Notes: generated by a model not told the origin, from the letters alone. Positions 32,097 to 44,605 are shown, numbered from the stretch's first letter. The stretch is DNA of 64,000 bases from Diphasiastrum complanatum (GCA_029204225.1 CM055103.1:51148175-51212174); one strand, 5' to 3'. Program-made: numbers and translations.

Positions 32097-32349
32097 TGAT
32101 GCACGTGAAGATGAGAGTCGTGAGGGCGAGTATGAAAGGACACCACCTGTTCAAGGACCTAGGGGGAGGTACTTGCCAATAGGAGCAATAAAGGAGAAAC
32201 CGGTTGGAAGTAAGCGACATTACTTGGACACTCCTCGGGATACATACTCTCCACGTAGTGTATCACCTGAATCTAAGATACCACAATGGTATGAAAAGAT
32301 CATAAAGGACGCAAAGCGAAATCAACCAGGATCTAGCACACAAGGATAA

Positions 32350-33966
32350 GTGAGAAGATCAATGCGGGAAAGGAAGTATCCTGATTGTTATCATGTGAAC
32401 TATGCCCTAATGAGTGACATTTTGAAGTATGGAGAGCCATCAACCTTTGATGAGGTAAAAGATCACAAAGAGTGGCAAAGGGCAATGGAAGAGGAGATAG
32501 AATCCATCCACAGGCATGATACATGGGAGTTGGTTGATCTACCACTTGGAAAGAAACCTATTGACAACAAATGGGTGTTTAGAACAAAGTTTCATGCGGA
32601 TGGCACGATAGCAAAGCATAAGACACGCCTAGTAGTGAAGGGTTATGAGCAAAGTAAAGGAATTGACTATGAAGAGACATTTGCTCCATTGGCCAAGTGG
32701 ACTACGCTACACCTTATCATTGCCCTAGCATCTCATTTTGGGTGGAAGATCCATCAAATGGATGTGAAGTCCGCATTTTTTAATGGTGACTTAGAGGAAG
32801 AAGTCTCTGTGGTCCAACCGCAAGGCTTCATGGCAAAAGGGCAAGAACAGGAGGTATGTAAACTACACAAAGCACTTTATGGCCTTAAGCAAGCGCCACG
32901 TGCATGGTATGGACGCATTGACAATTACTTTCTTTCTCATGAGTTTGTAAGAACAAATTCAGATCCAAATCTTTATGTTCTTATAAACGATGATAGCATT
33001 GCCTTGATTGTACTTTATGTTGATTATATCATTATCACGGGCAATGATGAGAACTTCACTCGTTCTATCAAAGCCAACTTGTGCAAGCAATTTGAGATGA
33101 CAGATTTAGATCTTATGCACTACTGCTTGGGTGTCGAAGTATGGCAAACTAGCAGTGATATCAGGTTATGTCAAAACAAGTATGTGGGCGAGATATTGGA
33201 GAGATTTCACATGACAGAGTGCAAACCTTCCATCACCCCTTGTGAAGCTGGTAAGAAATTATCTCGTATTGATGATAGTGCACATGTTGACGCTACTCTA
33301 TTTTGTCAGCTAGTTGGGAGTTTGATATATCTTACAACTACATGTCCTGATATCTGCTATGCTGTAAGTTTGATTAGCCAATTCATGTCATCACCCACTA
33401 TGGACCATTGGAAAGCTGCAAAAAGGACTTTGAGGTATGTGAAAGGTACACCTAACCTTGGCCTAATCTACAAAAGACAAAGTGTTTTACCTAAGTTGCA
33501 AGGTTATGTTGACGCTGATTGGGCAGGAAGTATAGATGATAGAAAGTCAACAACAGGTTATGCCTTCAACTTTGGTAGCGGTTGTTTTTCATGGTCTAGC
33601 AAGAAGCAAGATACTATTTCTCTTTCTTCTACAGAAGCCGAATATACAGCGTTAAGTTTTGCTACCCAGGAAGCTGTTTGGCTACGTAAGTTGTTATGTG
33701 AGATTGGCATGAAGCAGGTAAATCCTACTGTTATTTTATGTGACAGTCAAAGTGGAATACAATTGGCTAAGAATCCTATTTTTCACACAAGAACAAAACA
33801 TATTGAGGTAAAATATCACTTTGTGCATGAGAAGCTACAATTTGAAGATATAAGTATTGTACACTGTTCTACGTTGTTACAAGTTGCTGATATATTTACG
33901 AAAGCTTTAAGTAAAGAAAAGTTTGAGACTTTTAGAGCCAAACTTGGCTTAGATCTGGTTATGTAA
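32350..33966 (+). CDS. Copia reverse transcriptase and RNase H, 538 codons open
   Basis: The RT has the copia landmarks HKEWQRAMEEEIESI, KWVFRTKFHADG, DVKSAFFNGDLEEE, ALYGLKQAPRAWYGR and LGVEVWQ. The RNase H shows YVDADWAGS, KSTTGYAF, KKQDTISLSSTEAEYTAL, CDSQSGIQLAKNP and ADIFTKAL. The palm active site is YVDY (33,016-33,027) instead of YVDD, so the second catalytic Asp is lost while the frame stays open. Reading upstream from 32,350 through a TAA (32,347-32,349), the frame continues back to about 32,100. Length is normal for RT-RNase H. Confidence 0.92.
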   Translation: MRRSMRERKYPDCYHVNYALMSDILKYGEPSTFDEVKDHKEWQRAMEEEIESIHRHDTWELVDLPLGKKPIDNKWVFRTKFHADGTIAKHKTRLVVKGYEQSKGIDYEETFAPLAKWTTLHLIIALASHFGWKIHQMDVKSAFFNGDLEEEVSVVQPQGFMAKGQEQEVCKLHKALYGLKQAPRAWYGRIDNYFLSHEFVRTNSDPNLYVLINDDSIALIVLYVDYIIITGNDENFTRSIKANLCKQFEMTDLDLMHYCLGVEVWQTSSDIRLCQNKYVGEILERFHMTECKPSITPCEAGKKLSRIDDSAHVDATLFCQLVGSLIYLTTTCPDICYAVSLISQFMSSPTMDHWKAAKRTLRYVKGTPNLGLIYKRQSVLPKLQGYVDADWAGSIDDRKSTTGYAFNFGSGCFSWSSKKQDTISLSSTEAEYTALSFATQEAVWLRKLLCEIGMKQVNPTVILCDSQSGIQLAKNPIFHTRTKHIEVKYHFVHEKLQFEDISIVHCSTLLQVADIFTKALSKEKFETFRAKLGLDLVM

Positions 33967-34058
33967 AAAGCCTTTACTTGTAATACTATCATGGAGGTAT
34001 GTTCCATAAATAGAGTAAACTCTAAAATAAAAAGAGACGTTGATCATTGAGGGAGAGA

Positions 34059-34309
34059 GTTAAAATAGCAATGATCGACTTATACAGTGCTTTTTTATTT
34101 CGACGACACTACGTGTGCTTGGTTCTAGAATTATCGGGCCGTCTTTCTTTTACGAGCCCTTTGAGTGCTTTAAAGCAACTTTATCTTTGTACTTGCAGTT
34201 TAGTTGAATATACAGTTTGAGGTGAGCTATTCTGTTGTCTTGTCTTGTTGCACTTGAAGTTGTACTGAGGTGAATGATCCGGTCGGGTGTTTTAATTATG
34301 TTTATTAAC
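34059..34309 (+). repeat. 3' LTR of the complete copia element
   Basis: It is preceded by the purine tract GAGGGAGAGA. It begins GTTAAAATAGC and ends TTTATTAAC directly before the TCTTCCA target repeat. Same length as the 5' LTR. Confidence 0.88.
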
Positions 34310-34316
34310 TCTTCCA

Positions 34317-34700
34317 AGATTGGTTCTTCAAAATCCTCTTCATCTGCAGGCCTTCTCAATGTTTGAAACTCTACTTCATCGTGAGGTGAGCGCATCATTC
34401 TCATCCAAGGAAATGTTTTCTTGTTCGCCTTCTATTGGGGAGGATCGCAATCTAGAAACCAAATCATTATATTTTGTTTGGAGTGATTGGTGTCTAGTAA
34501 AAGTGTTAGGAGGTACCATCCGTCCACTAGCACAATATAATGCACAATTGCACCATACCCTTCTTGATTCTCTATGCATGTCAACAACAAGTCTCGTGCT
34601 TTTTCTCGACATTATGGTAGTCCCTGATGACCTGGATTATTCCACCACATTTCGCCTCAATGTAGGATGTATATTCCCTAGTGCATCTTGGTGACAATGC
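34317..34700 (-). other. Coding-like fragment with CNC...C...RH signature
   Basis: The minus strand is open at 34,612-34,376 and reads VDMHRESRRVWCNCALYCAS, then GRMVPPNTFTRHQ, then an acidic tail (PIEGEQENISLDENDA). The Trp-Cys-x-Cys-x3-Cys spacing and later Arg-His resemble the zinc-binding leader found in some plant transposon proteins. The similarity is weak and only from memory of the pattern. The complete copia element inserted at its 3' side. Confidence 0.3.
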
Positions 34701-37700
34701 TCATAGTAGGTTCTTCTATCGACAAGTTGTATGCCAGAGGGTGTATGTCTACATTTGTAGTTGCACATGCATATCTTTTGAGCTAGCCTTGGTGCGGTTG
34801 ACATCTACAACAACCCAAAAACCCTTGAACAAAGATTTCAACCCATAACTATGTTGAGAGAGAAAGAGACACTAAAAAAAATGTGACTAACATAGCAAGG
34901 ATTAGAGAATTAGAAATCTTGAAAAATAACATGCATGGCCTATGTTGGAGTATTGTGCTTGCATTTAAACCAATTATGACATATGTAGTAAGACAATAGC
35001 ATTGTATTGTCTTCAATATTGCAAAGAGAGACATTTAAGTGTTAAAAAAAACCAACATACACTGATGAGACTACTATAAAAGCATGGTCACTCGACCCCA
35101 ATTGATTATAAAATGGTAAAATTATCCTGCTATTCACTAGGTTCGATTTATTGTTTATTTTGAATCGCTTGAGTCATTATGAGATTGACTCAAGGGATTG
35201 CTCCGCTGAGGAAGAATTTGCTGGTCCTTTGTTGACGCAATCTCAATCACTGCCCTACAGTTTTCCAATCAACTTCCACCATAGAATCTCATTTCAATAA
35301 AGTTTCGATGAAGTTACTGGCAAAAAGTTGCATCAAACCATGATTTGGACCATCAAACTGTAAGGGGACGGTTCGAATTGGTTGGTAACTTGGGTTCCAA
35401 AGCCCTGGTGGAGTTAGGGTTTGGATTGGAAGTTTGGGAGGGAGTAATTGGAAGTTTGGTCGTAGCCTTGGGCCACATGTGGTCGTGATTGTTAAATAGA
35501 CAATACTCATCCATGAGGGGCTTGATGTGGGTATGAAACAATGCACTGAACATGAGTTGGTCCATTAACATGATGCAAAAGATTGGCCACGAAAATTGTT
35601 TCTTGCAAACTTTGCCTAGTTGAAGACATAAGTTAAATGAATATAGCATACAAGACCTATCATTTTCATAGCTTCTTATGGCCGTTGTAAGCCTAAAGAT
35701 CCATTCCCTATGGTAGTCCATGAATTGACGTGAGCATAATCAGTTTTGAGCAAAAGGGCTTAGAATCAAGTGATAATCGGTTCGATGGGCAGTTACAAGT
35801 ACACTGAGATGGGAGGAGGCTAATTGGGCTAGAAAGGTCAAGTAGGGCCAAAGCTACAGGTCATTGAGATTGAGTAAAAACATGGTGTCATAAAAAACAA
35901 ACTCATGTGAGAACTTGGTACCTGATTCTGAAATTAGCATATATCCAATTTCACCAATTTAAATAGGGAAGTCAGTGATGACATAAGGTAAAGCTTGGAA
36001 TAAAAATACAAGCAACCCAAAAGAATTGGTTGAAAGAGGACAACGTTGTATATTCCCAATGGAGAATGGACTCCATTCAATAATGACTCGAAATAGATTC
36101 TTGCAAATGAATACAGAATTGAGCATTTATCCAAATACGAAATGACAAAACATCTATGTAATTTAAGAAGAACTTCCTCCATGTTAGAAGATGGGACATA
36201 TGAGACATTCTTCAAACTCAAAGTTACTTAATTTACAATGTTAGCTTTTCATTCTAATAACAAACCATGGACTCCAATAAAATATTCAGTATGATAAATG
36301 AACTTATTAATACTCATAGTTATAGATTTTAAGAAACAAGCATCTATCTTACAAAAGCAGGAGCAAATAAATTACAAAAGTTAACAAGCAAACATCTATC
36401 TTACAAAAACAACATGGACAACTATCTTACAAAATTGGTTGCAAGATAACCTCCATAGCATCCACCTTAGTAGCAACCTCTTCTATCCTCAATATCGTAG
36501 TGCTTGTACCTTTATATTGACGGAAATAGTGTCTTTCCTTGAAAATCAGGCTTTAGAACTATAATTCAAAGTCTTAGGCGATCATAGATATTCAATTAGA
36601 TTCGAAAATCATGTTTTCCCTTAGAGTTCGCTTGTAGGTTACTAAAATAGCAACAACCTTATAAAAACCACTTAATGGGGGCTGTATTTTCACCAATTTT
36701 TGTCTGAAACCTACTGAAAACCATCTAAAAATTCTTTAGGAAAGGTCGCAGCAGGGCTGTGAGGATTTTTGCCAGCTTGCAAGCCCTAAAAACAAGCAAT
36801 AGAAATAGTAATTATGGTAAACCTACAGCTGCCGCAAGCACACTCCTGTGAAGGGTGATTTCACACCAATATCCTATCGAGTGTAGTGAGCTCTAAACGC
36901 GAATTTTCAACCTCTTGATGATCAGCTTAATTACTATCCCATAGATTCAAATTTTTTTCATGAATTTCATCAACAACTAACCCCTATGGAATAACTAAAT
37001 AATTAGATTGCTTGATTGGAATAAGCACAAAACAACCTGAAAATAATCTTCATTCAGTTTAACGCATATTTACATAAGAGGGTGTAATGCACAATGGCCA
37101 ACTATGGCAAAGATTTAGGAACTCCTACCTGATCTGTCTTTATAACAATCTCAATGCCTCAAAGGATAATGGCTATTTCCAACTTTCGCAGCAAGCCTCT
37201 AACACTTCTTCTCAGTAGCGGTGGGTGCTTTCAAAAAAACTTACAGCCAACATTTAATCTCAGCAAGCACGGTGTATCCTTGAAGGTAACAACAAATGAT
37301 TGACAAATAAGCTTCAAAAAACTAGTAAACCAACAGCAGCAAACCACCACACAAGGTACATCGAGGTTAAGTTTCTCCACAACAATGTACATGACTAGAG
37401 TCCACACACTACTTCGTGAGTGTATTTACTAGTAGAGCGAACCAGCATGCTAGCCTCTTTATTTAATCTTGCAAACTACTTCCTCGCAGATGCACTCCCA
37501 AGGTATATATCATGATCTGCCTGGTGAAAATTGTATCTCTTTGCTTCTACCCAAAATAAATTAAGATGCCCTGCTAGTGGCAATTGTATCTCTTTGCTTC
37601 TAGTAAAAAATAAGTCAAAGTTCGAGTCCAATGCTGATTAAATGAGACCTGAAGTTTCGGAAATCACAAAATGTTTTGCTGTAGAAGACACAACATAACG

Positions 37701-37990
37701 AAGCAAGTCAATTGATGAACCAAATGCAACGAGCTATTAGAAGTTTCTTCCAAATTTATTTCTAGTTTCGTTGAGGGAAATACTACCTATGCATCATATG
37801 TAGCACACAAGAACTGTGAGAAGTTACTTTACCAAAGAGTAGCCAATGATTGAAATCACAGTAGTTTTGCAATGTTCTTCATGATGCGCTACAGCTGACA
37901 AGACATTTCTCTAAACACTTGAATTGATTGTTCGCTCATAAACACTCGTTTATTAGAAATGACAGTAACTTTGACATGTTCTTTGTATTG
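34701..37990. other. No recognisable gene
   Basis: AT-rich sequence with only short frames. A 122-codon minus frame at 35,353-35,721 has low-complexity composition and no motif. A local tandem duplication of 53 bp (TTGTATCTCTTTGCTTCTA at 37,531 and 37,584) is present. An LTR or relic identity could not be assigned. Confidence 0.5.
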
Positions 37991-37994
37991 TGCC

Positions 37995-38120
37995 ATTGAT
38001 AGATATTTGAAGTGCGGGCTGCTACTAGTGAGCTTACCTCATTTTTGTCATTGACAATTGCGAGCAGGAGAATTCTAGACTTTACACCTAAAACGATGGA
38101 TGCCAAGTCAGTGCCAGACA
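37995..38120 (+). other. Possible internal exon
   Basis: An open stretch reading VRAATSELTSFLSLTIASRRILDFTPKTMDAK lies between an AG (TTGATAG, 37,996-38,002) and a good donor (GACAAG|GTAAGG, about 38,120). The opposite strand offers a competing exon between TTTTAG and GAG|GTAAGC over the same bases. No family was recognised, so this is only a candidate. Confidence 0.2.
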
Positions 38121-38229
38121 AGGTAAGGGAAGGTTTTAAGATATTAGCTAAAGTTCAACATAGTTGGCATAGATTACAAGAGCCTGAATCCATTATCCAT
38201 GAATGTGCAATATTAAGCTAATTTATAAT

Positions 38230-39540
38230 ACAGTCGCTGCCAGATTTATTAGGTTGTAAGATTGAAGCTCCCAGCAACATTGTTCAATAGTTCTATTTAA
38301 ATAGTTTGTAAGAGTTTTTATGTATGCGCAGTAGCTATACAGAGCTGCATGGAAAAAAAAATGACTGTAATCATTCTTGGTTGTCCCATTGATCCTATTG
38401 GGTCTTCTGCTGGACATTCTTACAACATTTCATTGTGTTTTTTATCTTTTTTTCTCTCTCTTTTTTTCTATAATCTAGATAAGCCACATGATGCACACTT
38501 TGAGAGCTCAGACTCAAAGAAAATAAAAAATTTATCCCATGTATATTATCCACTATCCCTAAATTCATAACATCTAATTTTTTTAGTTGCAAGTGACTTT
38601 TGAAAAACATATGAAAATATAGAATTTTAGACACTAAGAAGTCGGTAGGATTTGTAAGGTACACCCCTGTTGAGAGAAGAGAGAGAGAGAGAGAGAGAGA
38701 AGCTGACAAACTTGACGTGTGGGTCGATAGTGTTGGAGTTGGAGGTTTTGGCAGAGTCGTTGGTCGTCAAAAAGGTCAGTGGCATTGAGATTCACATATA
38801 CGTCGGGCCATCCTGGTACATCTTTGGCCATAATGTTGAACATTTTTTTAACTTCTATAAGATTCTAGCTTAGGACTTTCAAATTGCTCTATCTCAATAT
38901 GTTAAGGATGGAATTGATCCTTATCACTTGAGATAGCTTAAATTGATTTCTATCACTAGAAAATGTTGGTTTTTATGGCTTTTTGTTCTTCAAACAGTGG
39001 TTTAGATGGTTTTGTTAGCTGTCTTTTGCTTTTTATTGAACCAATTTTGGCTCAAATCTGAAAAAAGCAGGAAAAGAGGCACAAAGAAGACTAATCATTG
39101 GCTATGACTGTTGGTGGTTCTTATAGAATTTGCATGGCGGTTTACAGGTTATGCTAGAGTTTCTTCGAATTAACATTGTTTTGCAAGTTGGAGTAAATCA
39201 GTAAAGCCATCTTTGTGATGGTATGAACTATTGCAAAGCCTATCTTGTGGGTAAAGGGATGTGTAGCCTGCAAATCTGTGTTGTGAAGAAATTTGGGCAG
39301 CATATACCTTGTTTTTCGGCCATAATAAAACCTGTGCATATGTGAATCTGTAAGAATGGATTTCTTATGCATTTGTAAAGGCAGAGTAAGGCTAAGCAAC
39401 TGTAAAATCGCCCTAAAAGCACTGGTAATCTACTATAACAGAAGAGAGATTGCATTTGATGCTTCAAGCATGTGAAATAGTTAAAAAACTGCTCATTGAA
39501 AGCCAAAAAACTGCAGTTGTGGGCTTCCGTTTCCGCCCTT
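38230..39540. other. Non-coding with (GA)n at 38,676-38,701
   Basis: A 25-bp GA run is followed on the minus strand by an open stretch (38,843-38,700) reading MFNIMAKDVPGWPDVYVNLN that looks protein-like but is short and unrecognised. The rest shows nothing. Confidence 0.4.
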
Positions 39541-39617
39541 GTCAGCGTTTGACAGTGCGCCCTCCAATCCCGGATTCTTTCTGCTCCGCGCGACTACCTC
39601 CATGACCATCCCCTCGG

Positions 39618-39738
39618 GCTCTCTCTCTCTCTCTTCCTCGCTCTCTCTCTCTCTCTCGGGCTCGGACTGTAACAGAAGTGGTTTTTTGCTCGGGCCCTCA
39701 GGGTTTTGTTATGAAGAGGGGGGGGGGGGGGGGGGGGG
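39618..39738. repeat. CT-rich block followed by a 21-bp G homopolymer
   Basis: GC-rich sequence (39,530-39,710) with two CT runs, then 21 uninterrupted Gs at 39,718-39,738. A CT-rich block like this is typical of plant 5' UTRs, but no ORF follows. Confidence 0.85.
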
Positions 39739-39739
39739 T

Positions 39740-42700
39740 GTGGGGCGTAGGTGAAACTATTAGTCAACATTGTGTTATGTTGAGTTATAGGTTTTGGTGG
39801 CCATGTTAGGTTGCGGGGGGGTGGGAATTGGAAGTTTTATTGTCTAGAATTTTTTCGTTTTTTTGGAGTTTCCATGGGCATTTTTTAGCAGTTATAGACT
39901 ACATTACATTGAGTGCAGTTAGATTTATTATGGAATTGTAATGGCCAAAAGAAAAATCTGTGTGAATTAGATTTCGATGCAGACATTGGTTTTTCTCGCA
40001 TATTTGTTGCTTAAGATTCCATTTTGCAAAATCATTGGTACAAAGTCTATAAGCACGATGTTGTTCGTTGAAAACTGTGTTTTTTTATGAACATTGATCG
40101 ATTAGAAAGTTATACCCGTTATGATTTAACCGAACGTAAATTTTTTCAGTTTTTTTTCTTTTGCAAAAAAGATGGAATGAAATTCCAGTTAGGGGTGGCA
40201 AATCAACATTTGGCCAGCATCACTCGATAGTGATGACCCCCTAAAAATATTTAACACATGGTTGAAATTTTTGGATCACGGTGTGTTGGAATTTCATCTT
40301 AGCAACAAATAGAAAAAATCGAATGCAAAATCTATTCAATAGTTAACCATTATGATTTACAACTTGGGCTAATAACTGGAAAATTTTTCGGTGATTAATA
40401 GCCCAAAGTTGTCGATGACTGGATAAACCGTTGGGCAAGCTTGTTAGCTTACACAACGTCCCAGAATAAAAAATGAGCGAATTTCGTCGATTTTTGCTTT
40501 GGATAAGTCTCCTCGTGGGGGAGGATGCAACCCATAGAGCTGTGACTGGGCTGAATTCCTGGTGGGGATTCCGTAAGGCTTTTTCACAATTGACGAAATG
40601 TATATTTGCTTTAATTAACTAATGTGGGCAATCGAGAACACGAGTTCTTGGATTTTTTGACCAACGTGTCAGAATCGGACATGGCTAAAAATGACCCAGA
40701 AGCCTAAGATGGAAACTGAAATGGAACGAAAAAGTCTTTTCTTGATATGCTTGAAGTCATGGGCGTACCAACACTGTTTGATCTTTAGAACAAGAAAAAG
40801 TCAGTTCATTCTTTCCCATTTCTAAATCTGTCACTCAAGGCATGAATACTTTGATCCTTTCGGTGACCGTAAAGATTGTGAAAAGAGGCGAAAGACTATT
40901 TGTTTGAGTTGAAGTTCGAATTTAATATAAGTCCCGAAAACTTCACATATTTGTTTTTTTTTTTGACTCTTTGATCAGGAAGTGGAGAGCCTTTGTGGAG
41001 GAAGAAACTATGGTATGGGATGCAAGCGATTCCAAAATGAAGATCTGAAACTAACTGGATCAGATGACCATAGTATGGCCGTAGATCTTAAAGATGCCAA
41101 AAACTATCCGTCATAAAACTGGTGTTTTGTCAGAAATTTGAGATATTGGTCATGACCCCTTGTTTAGGATATCTCGAATTTACAAAACCAGAAACCCGAT
41201 AAGCTATTTCTATGAAGGATATATTGGTGAATTTCTTAACACATTAATTAACCCCATTTTTTGTGATTTCTTGAAGGTATTTTTGATTACCCAATGATGT
41301 CACAGTAATGGTTAATGAAACTATTTTCTAAAATTGTTTTCTCTACTTGAATCTTCAAGAAATCCTATTCTGATTTATGGGTTAATTCTCAAGCTTGGTA
41401 ATAATGAAGATCTTTTGTTAAAGTCATTGTGTTGGGATATCATTGGTATTTACTTACAATGATGCAACACTTCTTTTGGCTTTCAAGATTTTCTCGGATC
41501 TCTTCTTAGGCTCTTCTCCTGGGCAAATCTCGATTGATTTGCACCTCTTAGAAACTCATATCGTTTCCTGTTAAAAGGGGGAGAAGTAAGACGAGAAGAA
41601 AAATATCAAGGAGAAGCATCTGTCAGAGAATCTAGGAGGAATCTGTTATATCGATGGACCTGTTTTTTGAATCAGAAACGATAGGATATTTAGATATTAC
41701 AGAAATCCTTTATGGATTATAGTAGATATTTGGTTTGAAGATTTAAAGGGGGGAAATTTAGAAAGTACTCTTGCGGTAGAAAAGTGGCTGATAACAAGTC
41801 CAATTGATTTGTGTTGGAACTTGGTAATTCTATTGCAAGATGGGAGTTTGTTGAAATCTGTTCCTTGCTGGATATAGTCAACTTGATCTTAGTTTGGACT
41901 GAGATTCGTGGGTTGATGCAAGGAAGGAAATTCATGCTAACAATATATTCTTTTGAGTAAATCTCTGGTTTAGATTTTGGATGTGGAATAGCACTCTTTG
42001 AGAAATATTCTCTCTTAGAGGATAACCAAAATGCAGGATTCTCGGTTATGAAAGTGTTGTGTACAGATCAGGAGTTATCTGTAGAGATATGCTATGTATT
42101 GAATCTTTGTGGGATCATTAAAACCTTTTGTACAAACTTCTAATCCTGTGGATCTACAAAGTGTTCCGTGAACTAAGTTTATTTGCATGCATAAACTAGT
42201 TGTTGGTACATAGGCATATTGATGAGAATTGTGTTTAAGACAGTTTCTCGCTAAGTTATAGTAATTTCTTATTGAGAATTGCTTATTGATCTAGAATTGA
42301 TTTAGAATCAGATTAAATGTGGTGTTTTGCTACCACACCAAGACATTTAAACATTTTCTAAATCCGATACAACTAACCAAGTCAGAAGCATTACTTCTGA
42401 GTTAGTTGTGGAAAATCAACAATAGAAATCTTATTTATGGATATTATTGTTGAAATGTATTGCTTATAAGTCACAACATTTATGAATCATTTTGGATTCA
42501 ATTCAGATGGATGTGCATACAATACATGAAAACTTTTGGGCTATCTCTTCCCATTCGGAAAGGATGGAATGCTATCCCGGAAGACTCAGGAGAGTTGGAT
42601 AGTCGTTTGCCAAAAGTCAGAACTTCTCGTAATGAGGTTCCGATAAATCTTAAGTTATTCTAGATTAGAACTTAAGAGGAAAATCTAGACGTATTCCAGA

Positions 42701-43370
42701 TTAAGACCCTAACTTTGGAATGACACTTTGTGCCATGTCTAAAGTAAGGGCATTTTTTAGATTACAATCCCTATATTGGCATCGTGTGTGAGTTGTAGAA
42801 GTCTGGAACTTTCCAGATGGAAAGGACTTTGTGAACAACTCATGTGTCTTTTAAGAATTGTAATGCATTCTCATGATGCACTCTTAAGATATGGTATGGT
42901 CTCGGGAATCTGGAGAATTGGGATTGTTGAATCTTAACTCAGATTCTAGGATATACCTAATCCATTAGAAAGGATTGTGATTGTTAGATTACCCCGGATG
43001 AATAAGCAAGATATTGGAATTTTGGTAACAACTGGGCATTTTACCAAATTGACTATGTTTATTTGGGTAAAGACCAAGTAATTATTTGAGTATCTGTTTT
43101 GGCTTTACGGATTACCAAAGTGACATTATGAACAATCGTGATTCGAAGTTCACTGTTCGCTTTTGGTGGCTAAACTGGAGGTGACTTTGAACTTAAAGTT
43201 CTTCTAATCATTGGTAGTTACCTTCTTTTATTGAGTATAGGACAAGAATCCGATGAATTATGATTGACGAATCATAGTTCAGATTCTAGTTATACTTGAT
43301 CGGTTAAAAGAAGGATTACCTACAAGATCAGAAGATCAGTTAAGATATCTATTTATATTTTCTCCTCGGA
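39740..43370. other. No recognisable gene; right part probably decayed gypsy
   Basis: AT-rich with short frames only. From about 42,400 onward the text may be a very old gypsy body leading into the integrase remnants at 43,400, but I could not align RT or RNase H motifs with confidence. Confidence 0.4.
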
Positions 43371-43399
43371 GAGATAATCACCTTGATGGAGATTGGGTT

Positions 43400-44075
43400 A
43401 TAGTAAGCATTTGGCTACCGGTTATAGCCCGTGTGTGCTTACATATAATTTTAAATCTATATCACCCATTGTGGTTGAGACTCGTTCGCAAGTTTTACAA
43501 AGTAGCAGATTTCTTATTTGATATGTAGGAAATGCTACGGTTTGCACGTGAGAATGTCTAGGGTACCCAAGGTGGGGACCGACATTATGCAAATCTGAAA
43601 AGATCACCGAGAGACTTCCAAGTGGGGAGATTGGGTATTTTTTGAGAATCTCGATGGATTCAAGTGTAATGAGTATCGACTAGCATTACTAATCGTCCCC
43701 TAGATATAGAGGACCGTTAAAGATCTTGAAAAAAGACCAGATCCTTAGCTTACCAATTGGAACTCCCGGATGGATCTCAAGTGCATCTCGTATTTCACAT
43801 AAGCCGTCTCTGAAAGAGTCTACATGAAGGAGAGCATCTTGGATTTGGAGATCAGATGGACCTCTTGGATGAATCATCGGGTGTATCTCATCTTGAACCC
43901 GAAAAGATCTTGGATACAAGAACTAAACGATTGAGAAATCGTATAGTTACCGAGTATCTGGTTCGATAAAAGGGATGTACAGACGATGATGATTCCTGGT
44001 AACAGGAAGGAAGCTTAAGGAGGAACTTTCTCAGTTTGAAGTTGTGAGGACAAAACTTGAATAAGGGGGGAAGAA
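43400..44075 (+). pseudogene. Ty3/gypsy integrase C-terminus and chromodomain relic
   Basis: Near 43,408-43,460 the translation reads ATGYSPCVLTYNFKSISPIV, matching the gypsy integrase TTGYSPFE.VYG..P..P. Near 43,735-43,800 LAYQLELPDGSQVHLVFHIS matches the Y.LELP....IH.VFH.S block that follows integrase. Near 43,885-43,985 EPEKILDTRTKRLRNRIVTE leads to YLVR-stop-KG and DDDDSW, matching a chromodomain whose central Trp codon is now TAA. It is a chromovirus by this evidence, with many frame breaks. A purine tract AAGGGGGGAAGAA precedes the LTR. Confidence 0.75.
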
Positions 44076-44605
44076 TGTTAGGCCCATGACTGGTCTCGGG
44101 TAGCTTGTCCACGCTAGGGACCGGTAGACCAACAACCCGTAAGTTAATTGTGACTATAAGGGAATTGGGGCCCTTATGTGTACATGGTCATAATTAATGG
44201 TTGTAGGCCTAAAACACTTGATGGTGGATTTGTATGGGTCTATTAGTGAGTCATTAGGAAACTAGATGACATGGCCCAGATAGGCTGCAGAGGTTTCCAG
44301 TGAGGTGTCACAGTGCACTACTAGTGGTGCATGGGCCTTGGAGGGTATAAGTATACCTATCGGGCTCTCACTAGTGTATGCTTGATAGCATGACCGGTGG
44401 CAGGATGCTGCTGGTGTGATGCCTCATTCCTCAATGAGTGATTGATCCATAGCTTGGGGGCTAGATCCGTTCGATCTAGGTTTGGTTGGGTTGGTTTGTC
44501 CACCATTAGGTTCCCTTGTGTTGCTTGTATTTGGCATGCTTAGAATAGGATCCTTGGATTGAGGACTTTATAAGAACCTTCTTCTTCGAAATCTTGAGTT
44601 GCTGC
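44076..44605 (+). repeat. Gypsy chromovirus 3' LTR (right end approximate)
   Basis: It starts TGTTAGGCCCATGACTGG directly after the polypurine tract (about 44,062-44,075). A TATA-like GGTATAAGTATACC lies near 44,344 and a CTTTATAAGAACCTTCTTCTTC block near 44,568. A likely TG...CA end is GTTGCTGCA at about 44,603, but no second LTR is in the window to confirm it. Confidence 0.55.

Larger units (their letters stand above)
30046..34309 (+). mobile_element. Complete Ty1/copia insertion, internally deleted
   Basis: LTRs at 30,046-30,296 and 34,059-34,309 are each 251 bp and differ at about 20 positions by eye (92 percent identity). A direct repeat TCTTCCA flanks the element (30,039-30,045 and 34,310-34,316). 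The order is LTR, PBS, 1.25-kb leader, gag, an abrupt join, RT, RNase H, purine tract, LTR. Nucleocapsid knuckle, protease and integrase are absent, so it is a deletion derivative. LTR ends are GTTAA...TTAAC rather than TG...CA. The RT active site is mutated. Confidence 0.9.

Noticed and set aside
35353-35721. 122-codon minus ORF
   Set aside because: No motif, low-complexity C-terminus and no neighbour support. Probably chance.
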